From Batillaria attramentaria (Eukaryota; Mollusca; Gastropoda; Batillariidae), in assembly GCA_018292915.2 (NCBI GenBank), contig JACVVK020000145.1, forward strand, positions 913,501 to 977,500: a stretch of DNA of 64,000 nt, given 5' to 3'. A program made the translations under genes and the position numbers. Within the stretch, counting starts at the first letter, position 1. Every line of letters begins with the position of its first letter. Under the pieces are notes generated by a model. It saw only the letters and a list, made by a program, of their open reading frames with translations. It was not told the DNA's origin and made no database searches. This document shows positions 1 to 13,345 of this stretch, piece by piece.

Positions 1-663
1 AAACACATAATTTGCATACGGCCAGTTTCCTGGCTGCAGTTTCTCTTGTCGTGGCGCGGGAGTCTATTCCAAAACCACGCCTGCTACACAACGAGTGACA
101 AGCCCGCACAAAGCCCAATGCCTTGCTAGAAGCACATGGCAACAGCTCATTCGACATTCCACGGTTTGATCAAGGACGAGAGCAGCAGTGCACAACTCGC
201 AGTCAGTCTTAGTCCTTTCAAGTTCAGTTCGTGTCAGTGTATCGGCTGGTCCCCAGCGGCTGCAAAACGCTGTGCACACTTGAACTAAGGGCGGCTGCTA
301 CACGTTGCCAGGATTGGTACTTGCAGGGCTGGCAACACTGGCAACCCTAATTAAATCGCTGGCGGCCAGCTGACAAATCCCCCTTGCCGGTGCCGGCGCG
401 GGAATAGAAAGCCGTTCTATTTTTCCTGGCAGCCAGCTAGCCACAGGCAGCCCGTACAGCCAACTGCCCAAACCTTGCAACGCTGCAGGCTGCGTGTGCC
501 GCGGAACACTTGCCCGCCAGCAGGCAGCCGAGTACGGCAACATGCAGACTGGCAGTCGTGTAACCGTGCGCTTAACCAGCTCGGTCTGCAACACCAGTCA
601 GTCCAAGTGAAGATGATTCTTTTACTGTGTGGTCGGGTGATGTCGTGGATCCATAGTGTGAAG
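1..663 (+). other. Upstream / 5' UTR region of the SLC37A-type gene
   Basis: No coding exon other than the one beginning at 664 is supported here. The sequence is moderately GC-rich from about 300 to 560, consistent with a promoter or 5' UTR, but I see no clear TATA box and cannot place a transcription start. Two ATGs at 613 and 640 are in frame with the chosen start at 664, so a longer N-terminus is possible. The short antisense ORFs here lack any recognisable feature. Confidence 0.35.
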
Positions 664-3600
664 ATGAAGATGAGCGGAACGTGGACCATCTGTGGCGTCA
701 GAATCACGAAAACTGATCGGTAAGAAGGATGTTGGTCGTCACTGACGGTCCGGCTTTCACGTGTGCGTTCACTGTACTTTACTCAGTTTGTCGATACTGA
801 CAACGGTAGTCAGGGAAGCTGGCAGTGACCACTGATGCGGGAACCGTTTCACATTTGGTCTAGTGGTTAAGGCATCCGACTTCGGATCCTGAGCTGCCAG
901 GTTCGAGTCCCCGGTGGGCAGGAATATGGTGGGATTTTTCCTTACCATATCGAGTCAAATCCATGTGGAGACTCGTTTACGGTGCCTGTCTCGCCTTCGT
1001 GTACACATGCACGCACATACATCAAGTGTGCACGCTAAAAATCCCACGTTCATCTTTCGAAGAAGAGAAGGCTGTGGCCGGTGTCGTGGTAAACAGAAAT
1101 ACTGTCGCACGCACCAGAGTGAATAGCAGGGTGGAGGTTTGCACATAAAGTAGCGCTTAGCGGCAGCAGGCTTTCACTGCTTCGTCCTCCAGCCCTGCGG
1201 CGCCGTGAGCATTTCCCCAGAGATGGATATGTGCGCCGAGGAGAAGTCTACCATACCATACCATACATTTTTGCACAAGTGATTCTAGCGAAAACCTTTA
1301 GGTAGCCTAGTGAACGTATAGTGTCGGGTATGCCGGTGGTCATTGTCTCATTGACCGGCTCATTGTTTAACTGTCTGATATTAGTGATATAGCGATAACT
1401 TTCTTACAAAGGCGGATAGATTATGCAATCATTTCTGCGCCACTGTGGACATGTATGCATCTATTCAGGACGAAAAGCTCGGACGAGGCAACGATGAAAA
1501 AGCCAGCACAAATATTTGGCCCCAGCCGGGATACGAACGCACGACCCGAGCATTAGAAGTCCAACGCTGCTCGAGGTTATGGATTTTAGCCCCTCGTTGT
1601 GGCGTGGACGATAAACCCCATCTGACCAACCAATTTTAGCCACGGGTTAAAGTTTAACCTCGAACTAAACTAGCTCTAGGGTTAAATTTTCTTCTTTCTT
1701 TCTTTCTTTTGTTTGTTTTAAATCAGGACGCGGGTCTATTCCACCATGGTGCCTGAGCCGTTATAGAGGGATTTTTCCTTCCTTTCTTCGCTTCCTTTTT
1801 TAAATTTAATTTTGTTTTGGGGCTTCTTTTGTCCTAGTCTGAGTTAGGCCCGTAGCCGTGGGTTAAATTAACCTCGAGTTTTGCATGCCGGCCCCGGCCT
1901 TTGAAGAACTGTGCGTGCGGGCTTAGGGGACTTGAACCAGTCAGCCTTGGCCAAACTTGTAGTTGTACACGTACGATGTACTCGGTTGCCAGTGACGAGG
2001 CTGTTGTACAAGTTTGATTGTAGCCTTTGTGACTCAGTCGTCGGTGTTATCAGATCTTAGTTCATTTCTGGAAAAAATGGTCCGTGCATAGTGATGGTAA
2101 CCAGAAGGGTTGATTCGATTAGTCGTGCTGGTCAGTCGTTCAGTTCAGTTGTATTAACTGGTGTCCATCGCTAGTTGTACCCTTCTTTATTCACTGAGAA
2201 AAAGGGAGAAAAAATTAAGCAGTGAGTCAGTTTTCCGCCCTAAGCGCTGGTTAATGTTAATTTAGGGCGGTGGGTTCAAGCGAAATAGCTTTTTTGTGTT
2301 GTTGTTCAACATGCGATTCACATGCGGAAAGGGTCGCGCCAGAGACATAGACACTGAATTTCAGGTCTCATTAACCCCGGCCCTCCCCAACTGAGTCACA
2401 AATTATAGTGCAGACCCTTGAAGTCACTATATTCTCAGAGAGGCCCCCAAATTACCGTTGACATTATACCAAACAAAAACAAAACAAAAAAAATCTTATG
2501 GCATTTCTTATTCAGGAGACTCCCGTCAAACACTTGATTCCAAATCTAAGTCCAAGTGTGGTCAGTCGTTCTTCTCGAGACCAGATAACGGCAGGGAGTA
2601 CTGAAGCCGCGCAAAGTTCGACTACATGTAACTTACTCGGACAGTCGGAGACTTCTGCATTTTCTGTCACGGTGTGTCTTTGTGCTGGGTAGAGTCACAA
2701 ACGCACTTATAGCACTGTTTCCTGGTGAAACAGCGCTATAAGTCATTATGCATGCCATCACCTACCCTTTGACCCAGTTTCACCGTTCTGTCTTGCGCAG
2801 ACATGCTTCAGGTTTGCGCCTTGTTATGGTGCTGTCATTTTACGCCTGCCTTTGTGGACTTATCAGTGAGGGTCCAGATGCGGAAGTAAATAGACCTTTC
2901 CGACTGCCTCCAGTCCAGCTGTCCGGGCTGCATCAAACTATATGTGCGATGATTGACATTAGCAGCACCTTTACAGACATACCTGTGTTCAGTGACTTTT
3001 AGTCAAGGTCATGCAAGCGTTTTTTGTTTTTTTTTCTTTTGGGGGGGGGGGGGAACTTTAACATTGGCATTTTCTCCAAAACAACAAACAGTAGAGGCAC
3101 CAAACGAGGCATGATGATAGACAGCAATGAGACCTACCTTTCTGAGTGACCTTGACTGAAGGTCAAGGTCATTAAAGCTGTCTGTTGTGAATCTTAACAT
3201 TACTGTTTTCGGAGGAACTACAAATACTAGAGGCATCAAACTTGGCATGATGATAGATATTGATGAGATCTCATTTGAATGACCTTGACCAAAGGTCAAG
3301 GCCATACAAACCGTTTCGGGGAAAATTGTAATATTATTGCCATGAACTGCGCCAGAGACACTTTACTTGGCATGATAATGGATAGTGATAAGAGCTAAAG
3401 TTACAAACATACTCTTGTGAATGACCTTGACCTGTGTCACAAGGGAGCCATGGAGGCTTTTGCCTCTCTAGTTTAAAATGAATGTACTCTTATTTTTAGC
3501 CATTCCAATTTTTTTTTTAGTGTATACGTGTGTGTTGTGATACTCTTAACCTTATTAATGTGACGCTACGCCACGAAATGAGTCGGAAGTTACATGCAGC

Positions 3601-6600
3601 TGAATAGTGCAACACCCGATTTTCCGACCGAGGTGGCTATTTTGTTTCATGGGGTACGTCATTTCAACAGATCATAACTTCAAAAATAATTATCCGATTT
3701 TAATCTGGTTTTCACCATTGGATTCAGCATTAAAAAACCTGTAAGATCATATCAAAACCTCAAAAACTTCAAAAAGTGACTTCAGACTCAAATCGTGGGG
3801 GGGCGTCACATTTTATTTTATACTGTGCAGTGCGGGCACCAGAAGGAAATTTTCCGGTTGTTATAAACTGGACAATAAAGATGTTTTAAATTTGAATTAC
3901 CCGGCCTGTGCGCTATCGAGGATGCAAAGTCAGAGTGATCATCCCCTGCTGCGTGTGGAGAGGTCTAGTCACCGTTTCAAGCAATGTTAGGCTCTTGTCA
4001 CACGGGAGACTTTCTACTACATGTAGTCCGAACCGTCCGCCAACATAGGGCACGCTTCAAACACGTGCCCCCCCAAAATTAGAACAGAGACGTACATGTA
4101 TGTATGTTCGGTAGCCGTATGTCACACGAGGAACACGGGAAAACGCCTTATTCGGGTCGGCGTGTTCGATGTTTGTCGGACTAAAAGGAAAACGTCCCAT
4201 GTGTGACGTGAGCCTTACTATGTAACGGAATGAAGTGCTTGCGGTTTGTGAGTGTTGGGAGGAGGGGGGGCATTATCAAACGCACGTTTGTGTTAGTACA
4301 TGTATACATGTATGTAGATCTATCTATAAACACGGAGACCCTGTGGTGTATCACGTGTATGCGCATGAGTCTTCCTGTGTTGTGCAGCATGTGTGCATGC
4401 ATGTATTGTAAAACACAAAGAACCGCCGCAGTGCAGCCTCAAAATGACATGGTGACAATGGCTTCCAGTAATTGCATTCTGAATTATGATGCTTTTTTTT
4501 TGGGGGGGGGGGGACACTGAATTTGCAAGCTTGTGTGATGATGTAAAATGAGTTTCTGTGATACTCAACTCCACTGTACACTGTACAGCATGCGCGCTCA
4601 GTGTGTGTCACAGAAACTGAGGAAACTTTGTTCACTGTGAAGTCCAGTCCCTTGATCAGTAAAGTCTGTGGCCCTGGCGCAGGGAAAAAGTTAAAATTTC
4701 TGTAATTGGATAGGGTTTTCCATAATTAGCATTCACACAGAAAATGATAATGTAATGCGATCTTTTTTTCTCTCCATTTTTTTCTCCTCAGGTTTTTTTT
4801 TGGTTTGTTTTGTTTGTTTTGACAACACCAGATATTGCGGGGTGGGTGTTTGGGAGTTTACCAACACGCAAGGGTGATCTGAAAGACGGGGCAAAAAGGA
4901 AAAGGCCAGCACAAATATTTGGCCCGAGCCGAGAATCAAACACGCGGCCCGAGCATTGAGAGTCCAATGCTCTACCATTCGGCTGTCTCAGCTCCCCCAG
5001 ATACTGCATTATTTATTTGTAGTAAAAATGATAATTATGTAGACTACATGTATATCATGCACAGCTGTGGCTGTTGAATAACACTAACAGTTTTGTTTAG
5101 ATCTACAGTGCTGCAGCTGTGCCAGCGTACCCATTATTGATCGTAGCGGCTGAAAAGAACTCTGCTATGGCTTGCCATTTTGTCTTCAACAATATGGGGT
5201 TTCTGAGTGTTTAATCAATAGTGCTGGGTATAGCAAGCATAAACACTTTTTTTTTTTTAATTCACACATATGGCACAACAATTCTAAGAAGTGTCCTACA
5301 CATATGTTTTCAGTTTTGAATCATCACTTGTCAGTCAGCCTATAATAATACAATAATAATAATTATAATAATAATGATGAGTGTGGTGTGGGCGCTTAAC
5401 CCAGTTTCTTGAATTGGCTCAAAGCGCAGCGAACTGACCCCAACATGCACACTCACGTGAATCACACGCATTCTCTCACACACTGGACATGAACACATTA
5501 CGATCACATTGTGTGAAGGGTCAGCTCAGCTATTTAAGTTTTTGAATTTAGAATTGCATTTATTTTCAAATTTTATGGGCTGAATATTTCCAAAGCAGAG
5601 GGGGAGGAAGCCGGAGTACCCAGAGAGAACCCCAGTCGATCGACCCGAATGAACGGTGCCACATAGGGGAAGGAAAAATTCTTTGCCCCCAAGTGGAACT
5701 CGAACCTGACCTCTCGCTTTGGTGACAAAATCTCTTAACCACTAGACCACCGGCCGCCCCGTACAGTGAATTAAAATTTATGACTAGTTTTGTGGCTACG
5801 TTGCAGTTGATGAATAACACTATTAACAGTATCATTCACACACACCACTGCAGTTTGCATTTTCTTGTTACTCTGTAATTGTATTACATTGTATTTCATT
5901 TCTGTTCTGCAGGTACAAGATCTTCATTCTACTGTTCACGTTTCTCTGCTACGCAAGCTACCACCTTTCGCGAAAACCATTCAGTGTGGTGAAGGTGAGA
6001 CTGTAACTGATTTTAACATTTTTGATGGGATCTTAATGCACATTAGAATTTCCGGAAGGGATGGGGGGTTGAGTGGGGGTGCAAACTTAACAATAACATC
6101 CATGAAAGGGTCTGGTTGGTCTTTGGGAGTTTCAGTGTCCGATTCCACCACATAATATTATGGGTAATATCAAAGACAGGGCAATAAGACAAAGGCCAGA
6201 TGTATTTGGCCCCAGACAGGGTTTGATTCTCACTTAGACATGGAGCAGGTGGCTGTTGATGTGATTGTCAGGCTGGGAGATTTTCGGTCGTTTGGCAGTG
6301 TTTTCAGCCAAATTTCCTGTTCTTTCAGCCCCCCCCCCCCCCCCCCAAAAAAAAAAAAAAGTTGCAGTCGAAGAAAAGGAAGGGGGAAAGAAAGACTGCA
6401 CACAATCATGTATGGAGATATGTAATGCCACATGACACAGTCTAACTTCATTTTTGAAGACTTGCATGTCAGCACCAAGGCAGTATTTCACTTTTGGGTG
6501 CCAGGAGAGGCTACTAAATTAGTGGTGCCTTTAAAAATGCCAATAATTATTTGTTTTTTTAAGTGGGCCATTGCCCCCTGTGTTCCCCAGCAGCGCGCTA

Positions 6601-9600
6601 CCTTTGCACCCAGCCTAGGTTTCAGTCCTCCCCCCCCCCCCCCCCCCCTCAGGAATTCCCCAGCCTGTTGATTGTCACTTAGACAGGCGGCTGCCGATGT
6701 GATTGTGTAACTAGATTTGGAGAGCTTTGTGATGGAATGACGGGGCCACGTTTTTGAAAACCACCAGTGATGTGGCATTAACTGATTTTAAGAACCCTGC
6801 TAATGTGCTGTTAGGAGAAATCACAAAGAGAGTATTCTGACTGTACAGATGTCCTGTATACAAGCATAACTGTAACAAAACATTGTATCGGTGTTAATCT
6901 GGGCAGCTTAAAGTTTCATTTTTTTTTTTACACCTTTTCTTCTCACACAGAATGTCCTGCACAGGAACTGTAGTAAGATGCATGTGGACGCAGGGATAAC
7001 CGTCCCCGTCAATGACAGTACTTGGTGTGACTGGGCACCATTTGGTGAGGAATATTTTCATTTCATGAATTTTCATTCCTTGATTTTCCACGAAGTAAGA
7101 TACATAAATTGCTGTGCAGTCATAACACAACAAAACAGTGATAAAGAGCACATTGTGGAGTTATGGATTCTACCACATGATCAACACACACACGGACACA
7201 CAAGCACATGATACAGTATCATAGTAATTTATCATAGAATACATGTAGAACAGAATTGAATTGTGCTTACTATGTGTATACATCACCACTGAGTCTTGAT
7301 TTCATTGCTGTCACCACAGGCTTTATGTGTATTCATTTATTAAATAAAAAATATCGATACATATGTCGTCATGATTGTTATTTTGCAGTCTGATAGCGAT
7401 ACGATTGAGGATTTGCCTTCCTCCATTTCAGATGAGGGTGATTATGCGACTATGTTTGGCAATCTGGATGTGGCTTTCCTGTCTGCATATGCTGTTGGCA
7501 TGTTTTTCAGGTGAGACCACTCCCCATCACTTTTTTGTGTTGTTTGTTGTTGTTGGAGATGTTTTACTTTTAACTTTACATTTTTCTACATACCGAAGAT
7601 CTACACTAAGTCCTTTGGACAAAGATCATTTCAGTACCAAACCCCTGTAATTTGGAATTCTCTTTCCCAGTGCTTTCGTAATGCATCTGATTTGCTTGAT
7701 TTCAAAGCCAAACTGAAAACCGCCTTGTTCAGACTGTCCTACAGCTAGTTTCACCACAGATCGTGACCCATTGTAAGCCCTGTTGCTGGTGGAGTGGCAG
7801 GTTTTGTCAGGGTTCGCATTAACTGGCAATTACAAGTAAATTTCTGGTTATAAAGAGGAAATACTGGAAATTTTTTAGCTGTCAGTCCCAAGGACTGGTT
7901 TTATTTTGCTGGGACTGGTTACAGATTTACCGGAGTAAAAATAAAAATGAACAGGCTGATCGTAAAAAGAAAAAAGAAAAAAAATGTTGATTGTTCATAC
8001 AAATTTTGTGGCCCAGGCTTGACTAGCACCGTAGCGGCACTTGCCTTATCTCTCTGAATGTTGTGCTTGCAAAAAGTTACATCATTATTTGCAGTGCTAC
8101 CGGAATTTTTTTTCACAGGGACTGGTTTTGCTCAGAGTCGCTGAAAAACGGTCGGGGTAGGAGGCGAGGGGACAGGTTTTGAAAAATCCTAGCGCGAACC
8201 CTGTTCTGTGTGTGCGTGTGTCTGTCATGTGTCAGTACATGTTGCATGCTTTTGTCTCGCTTTAGTTTAGACTGTATTTCTGAAGCGCCTTGAGCTCACC
8301 TTGTGGGGATGCTGCGCTATATAGAATGATATATATGTTGTCATCATAAGGATCATTACTATTATACCATCTGTGTCTGAGTGGCTTGAACATTGAAATC
8401 TTTCACAGTGGCATGTTGGCAGAGAGGATAAATTTGCGGGTGTACCTTGGCGTCGGCATGATACTAGTCGGGGTGGCAACGTGTATGTTTGGCGGTGGCT
8501 ATTTTTTCAATATGCACAGGTACGAGTTCTACGTCACTGCCCAGGTGAGCATAACTACTACAATACTAATAAGGAAAATTTATGTAATTAATTATGATTG
8601 GAGTACCATCTGTTTAAATTTTAACTCAATGCTGACTTTATTCCAGTAGTGTATGGTTGCTCCCCTTTGACTGGTAAAAATCTGTTTTGCTACCGCTGTA
8701 TTCAATGCCTCAAATAATGATGTTAGGACTAGGAATAAAAATAGAAAGTTTGTAGTCCCATAAATCAGACCTGCACCCACACATTGTGAACGTGATTTTC
8801 AGACATATTTGTACTGTATTCTTCTCGGTATGCAAGTGATAATGCAATAACTCTTCAATAAGCATGGCCTGTCCTGTGTGCCAAGCACCCATAGAGCACG
8901 AGTTGCACTTTATTCTTTGTTGCCCTAGTCTTGCTGACTTACGACTACACTATATATTTCCAAAAAAAAATACTATAACCATCCTAATGCATTTAGATTA
9001 TCTGTACGTCTGTCATCTTAAAAAATATACAAAGGTGGTAAGAAGCGTAGCATATATATATATATATATATACTACCAACAACAAGTCAGGGACCACTTG
9101 AACAAAGCTGCGGCATGCACAACCAACACATGGCACAGAGATCAACTTCTGCCACAATTTAATCGATTCATTCTGGAAACACGTGACCATAATTTCATAA
9201 GCAAGGAGGCACTCAAAACAACGTTCTGTTACGTCAAAGACAGTGGCCTCCATTTGCAAAAGTCACAACGTCAACAAAGAAAATGGAACCCAGTCAGTAT
9301 CGCGTATGGCCGCCATTTGCTGCCAAACATTCTGTACAGTGCTGTCGCATAGAATGAACGAGGGTTCGGAGACTGGCCTGCGGGATGGGTGTCCACTCCT
9401 GATCCAAGAAATGATCAGTTCAATGACATTTACAGGAGGGGGGTGGTTGTCAGCCACACGTCGACCAAGGGTGTCCCAAAGGCGCTCAATGGGAGCTAGG
9501 TCAGGAGAGCTAGCTGGAAAATTCATCCTGTTGATCCCCTGTGCCTGCATGAAGTCACGGACCACACGGGCACGGTGCGCAGAGGCGTTGTCTTCCTTAA

Positions 9601-11598
9601 GAATGGCGCTGGGACCAATGGCCTGCAGGGTTGGCTGGATGATAGGATGGACAATTTCGTCCCTGTGCCGCTGGCCATTCAGTGGGCCTCCGACGTGGGT
9701 GTTTAGGGGTTTAACGTCCTGTTCCACCACGTACGGTGCGTCCTGCCGTTAAGATGGAAGCCGACCCAAACCATTACGGGACCACCTCCATAGCGGTCCA
9801 CCTCTCGAACAGCGCTATCGATGAGACGTTCACCTTGCCTGCGCCAGACACGCCTCCTGCCATCGTTGAACTGCAGACAGAAGCGTGACTCGTCGATTAA
9901 GAACACTCGAGACCACTGCTGCCGATTCCAGCGCTGGTGCCGATGATGCCACTCCGTACGAGCTCGGCGATGGGCTGCCGTGAGGGGGGGACTCTGACAG
10001 CTGCTCGTCTTCCGTTGAGCTGGAACTAAGCAACCGATGTCGCATTGTTTAAACACTCACACTGACATTAGCGGCTGTCCTCAGCTGACGTCTCAGGGTA
10101 CTTGCAGTGACCGTGCGGTTGCTCTGAGCAGAGAGCAAGATGAACCTGTCATCCCTCCTACAGGTGCTACGTGGGCGTCCGGAACGAGAGCGATGTTCTG
10201 AGCTGCCTGTTGCTTGCAGACGTTGCTGCAGTCGATGGATGACAGAATGACTAACTCTTAGGCGTCTCCCAATTTCTCGCAGGCCAACACCGTCATTCAG
10301 CCAGGTTATGGCCCTTCCAAGGTTAATAGCGCTGAGAATTGCTCTTTGGGCCATGGTTGTTTGAACACTGACCACTGTGCTTTCTCCGAATGGAATTGAG
10401 CAAACTTCACGTGACCATTGTTAACACAACACACGGTGTGCACGTGCATTAACAATTTTATCGCAGCTTCACTGGCCCGTGAGCAAAACTCACGAGAAGT
10501 CAAGCGTGAAAATCGAGATTTCCAACACTTTTTGGAGTTACCCCGCTTGACAGTTTGAGTCACAATGAGACTGAAAGTGGTGCAGTTGGGTAGAGCAATG
10601 TTTGAGGCAACATCCTAGTCCATTTTGGTTAAATTCGTAAATGGTGATGGAGATCTTAGTTACTATTGTCCAAGGTAACCTGAAATCAAGGGTGGTCCTT
10701 AACATGTTGTTGGTAGTATACATTGGAAGGCTGCTCGAGCAAAAGCCAGGTGGTGCCCTTCCTTCTCTGGTATAGGGTAGTTTTGTTACTGATACATGTA
10801 CATCCCAAGCATGTGAGATTTTTTTTTTTAAAGGTGTGCACATGAGCAGTTGGTTTTGTGCTACTATGACTTACTATGACTATGAGAAAACTTAGAGGGC
10901 CTATTTACCGCACCTATGTTTGAACTTATTTTTTTGAGTGGCGAAAACTAAAAGTTTGTGTTTTCGAGATGTTTATTTCTTTTCATGGCATGTGTTTGAC
11001 TGACGAGCTGTGTGCATCCAACAGGTTTTTGGTGGCCTCTTCCAATCTACTGGCTGGCCAGGAGTTGTTGCCGTTATGGGCAATTGGTTTGGCAAAAATC
11101 AGTGAGTATTTGTAGTACATTTTTCATGTTTGAGGCTTATGATCTTCCTTTTCCTGGGGGATTTGTGCCTTTGGCTATAAACTTTCCATTCCAGCATGTG
11201 AAAGTTATGCCATATTTTGCATTGGTATTGCTCTTGCATTATAATACATCTAACTGCCAAAATTACTCAAATGAGTAGTTTTTAAAAACTTACATGTATG
11301 TATGTATTCATGAGTTCTGTCAGAGAATATATTGACTTTACAAAACGAAGAAAGTCATGCTGGCTCTGCACATCCCCGAAAGAGTTTTGAAATGGAAGAA
11401 TCCACGTAGAATAACTAGAAAAGAAACTCCTTGAGAGCTGTGATCAACTATTATTCTGAACAAAGCATGGAGCCCAAATTTTCGGGCCCTCAGCGGGCCC
11501 TTCATCAGGGGAATACGAAATACAAAAGACAAAATAAATGACGTCAGGGTTATGACGCAATCCTTACGTCAATAATAATGTTCTTGCTCTTTCACGTG

Positions 11599-11632
<34 letters not shown>

Positions 11633-13313
11633 CTGAAAAATATAGATATAAAGCGGGCATAAATGGGTCACTGCATGCACAATGATTTCTTACTTACCTC
11701 AATCTTTCTTTCAGCCGCGGTCTTATCATGGGCCTCTGGAACTCGCATACATCTGTCGGAAACATCCTCGGCTCTGTGATCCCGGGCGTGTTTGCTGAGC
11801 ATCAATGGGGATGGTCGTTCATGGTCCCAGGGATGATCATCGGAGGGCTTGGCTTCATCACTTTCATCGTTCTTGTTCCCCGTGAGTCAGGCCAAAGAAG
11901 TAGTGTTTGATTAAATGTTACTTTCTCATTGTGACTGCATGAGAAAGGCTGGTTGTGAGGACATGTTTAGCTTTTCAGTTGCTAAAATCGTTAATAAAAG
12001 CAGAATGATTGCATTTCATTTTGAACACCCTTGTGTGGTGTTGTTGTTGTTTAATTTGTGTGTACAGTAAGATTTGTACAAGTAGTTTCGTTTTTATTGT
12101 GATTCAGGACCATCGGATGTTGGTTGTGAGTCTCCTGACCATCATGGGAGGGTTGGTATTTGTTCTAATACAGAGTCTTTTTCATGAAAGTAAACCCTGA
12201 AGATGTACTTGTTTCAATTTTTTACCTCTAGACTGCTTTGATGTACATGTAATGAAAGAAAGAAAAGCTTTGGTTAGTTTTCCAGTGTAGAATTCTCTAA
12301 AATGTCAGCCTTGTGGGATTTTTGCTTTTTAAATTTTTCTTTTCTTTTTAAATAGACGTGCATGCAAGACGTGTATCAGGCTGGGGAATTTTCAGCCAGT
12401 TGGCAAGTTTGGCTCATGCAGCAGACTGCCAAAACTATAGAGCTATGAAACAGTGCAGTAGAACCCATTTGATTTGGCACTGAGCCTTTATTCTAACTCT
12501 AAGCCTGCTTTGGCTGTTAACTTTGAATGCAAATTTATGTAATGTTAAATGGATTTTCCTTCTTTTTTTCAGACTGGGTCAGCTCGAGGTAGCTATGAGG
12601 AAATTGGCCCTGCAGACAGTTCCGCTTCAGATGGAATTTCTGAGAGCAGAGTAAGTAGAATTTCCGATCGGTCTAGGACAATTTTTCAATGACATTCCGA
12701 TTTTGAGTGGAGAATTTCTAACAAGTTGTTTGTGACTGTGATTACATCAGTCAGTGTTTCTTGCCAACATCTTTGGTACTTACTTAATTTTCTTTAGGAT
12801 ACATTTGTGGTCATTTGCTTCAGTATAAGAATTGGTTGAAGTAAGATCAAGAACAATTATTGTCCGCTGTCCATGTAAACTCATGTAAAATTAACACAAT
12901 GAGGTGCCCCCGAATACGGAAAATACACGACACGGGTTTGTTGATTTCGACCGTAAAACTGAGTGCGAGAAACTACAGTGCGTACTAAGTGTAGTCACCT
13001 GTTCAGAAAGCTTGAGACTGGGTAAAGGCATAAAGACCGTTTTATGTGAGCAATTTATGAACAGTGTCAATGAAAAAGACAAAAAAAGTTTGAATTTGAA
13101 TGATATCTTATTCCTACACTTCCTCACAAGCAAAAGCAAGCAAAACAAAAATCATTGGGTAGAATAAGCAGATTTAATCATTTATGGGGAAAAAAAGGTT
13201 CTATTTTGTGAAATTTATACAGATTATCTACCACTGTAGCCTGCCAAACTAGTAAAGCAGGCGTTCAAAGGGACATCACATTTACGTCTCACTCATTTAA
13301 ACACACGCATGCG

Positions 13314-13345
<32 letters not shown>

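Noticed and set aside
7387..7431. Alternative upstream acceptor for transporter exon 4 (TTTTGCAG at 7,381-7,388)
   Set aside because: Joining exon 3 to it creates an immediate TGA. The acceptor at 7,430-7,431 keeps the frame and gives the family-like sequence.
8864..9352. 162-codon ORF as a host gene
   Set aside because: Only its first part resembles a LINE C-terminal zinc knuckle. The rest crosses an (AT)n run and the antisense of the Tc1 transposase.
12108..12135. Shorter exon 8 of the transporter ending at the GTGAGT near 12,125
   Set aside because: It breaks the phase with exon 9 (a stop follows). The donor at 12,152 keeps phase and gives the SLC37A2-like loop segment.
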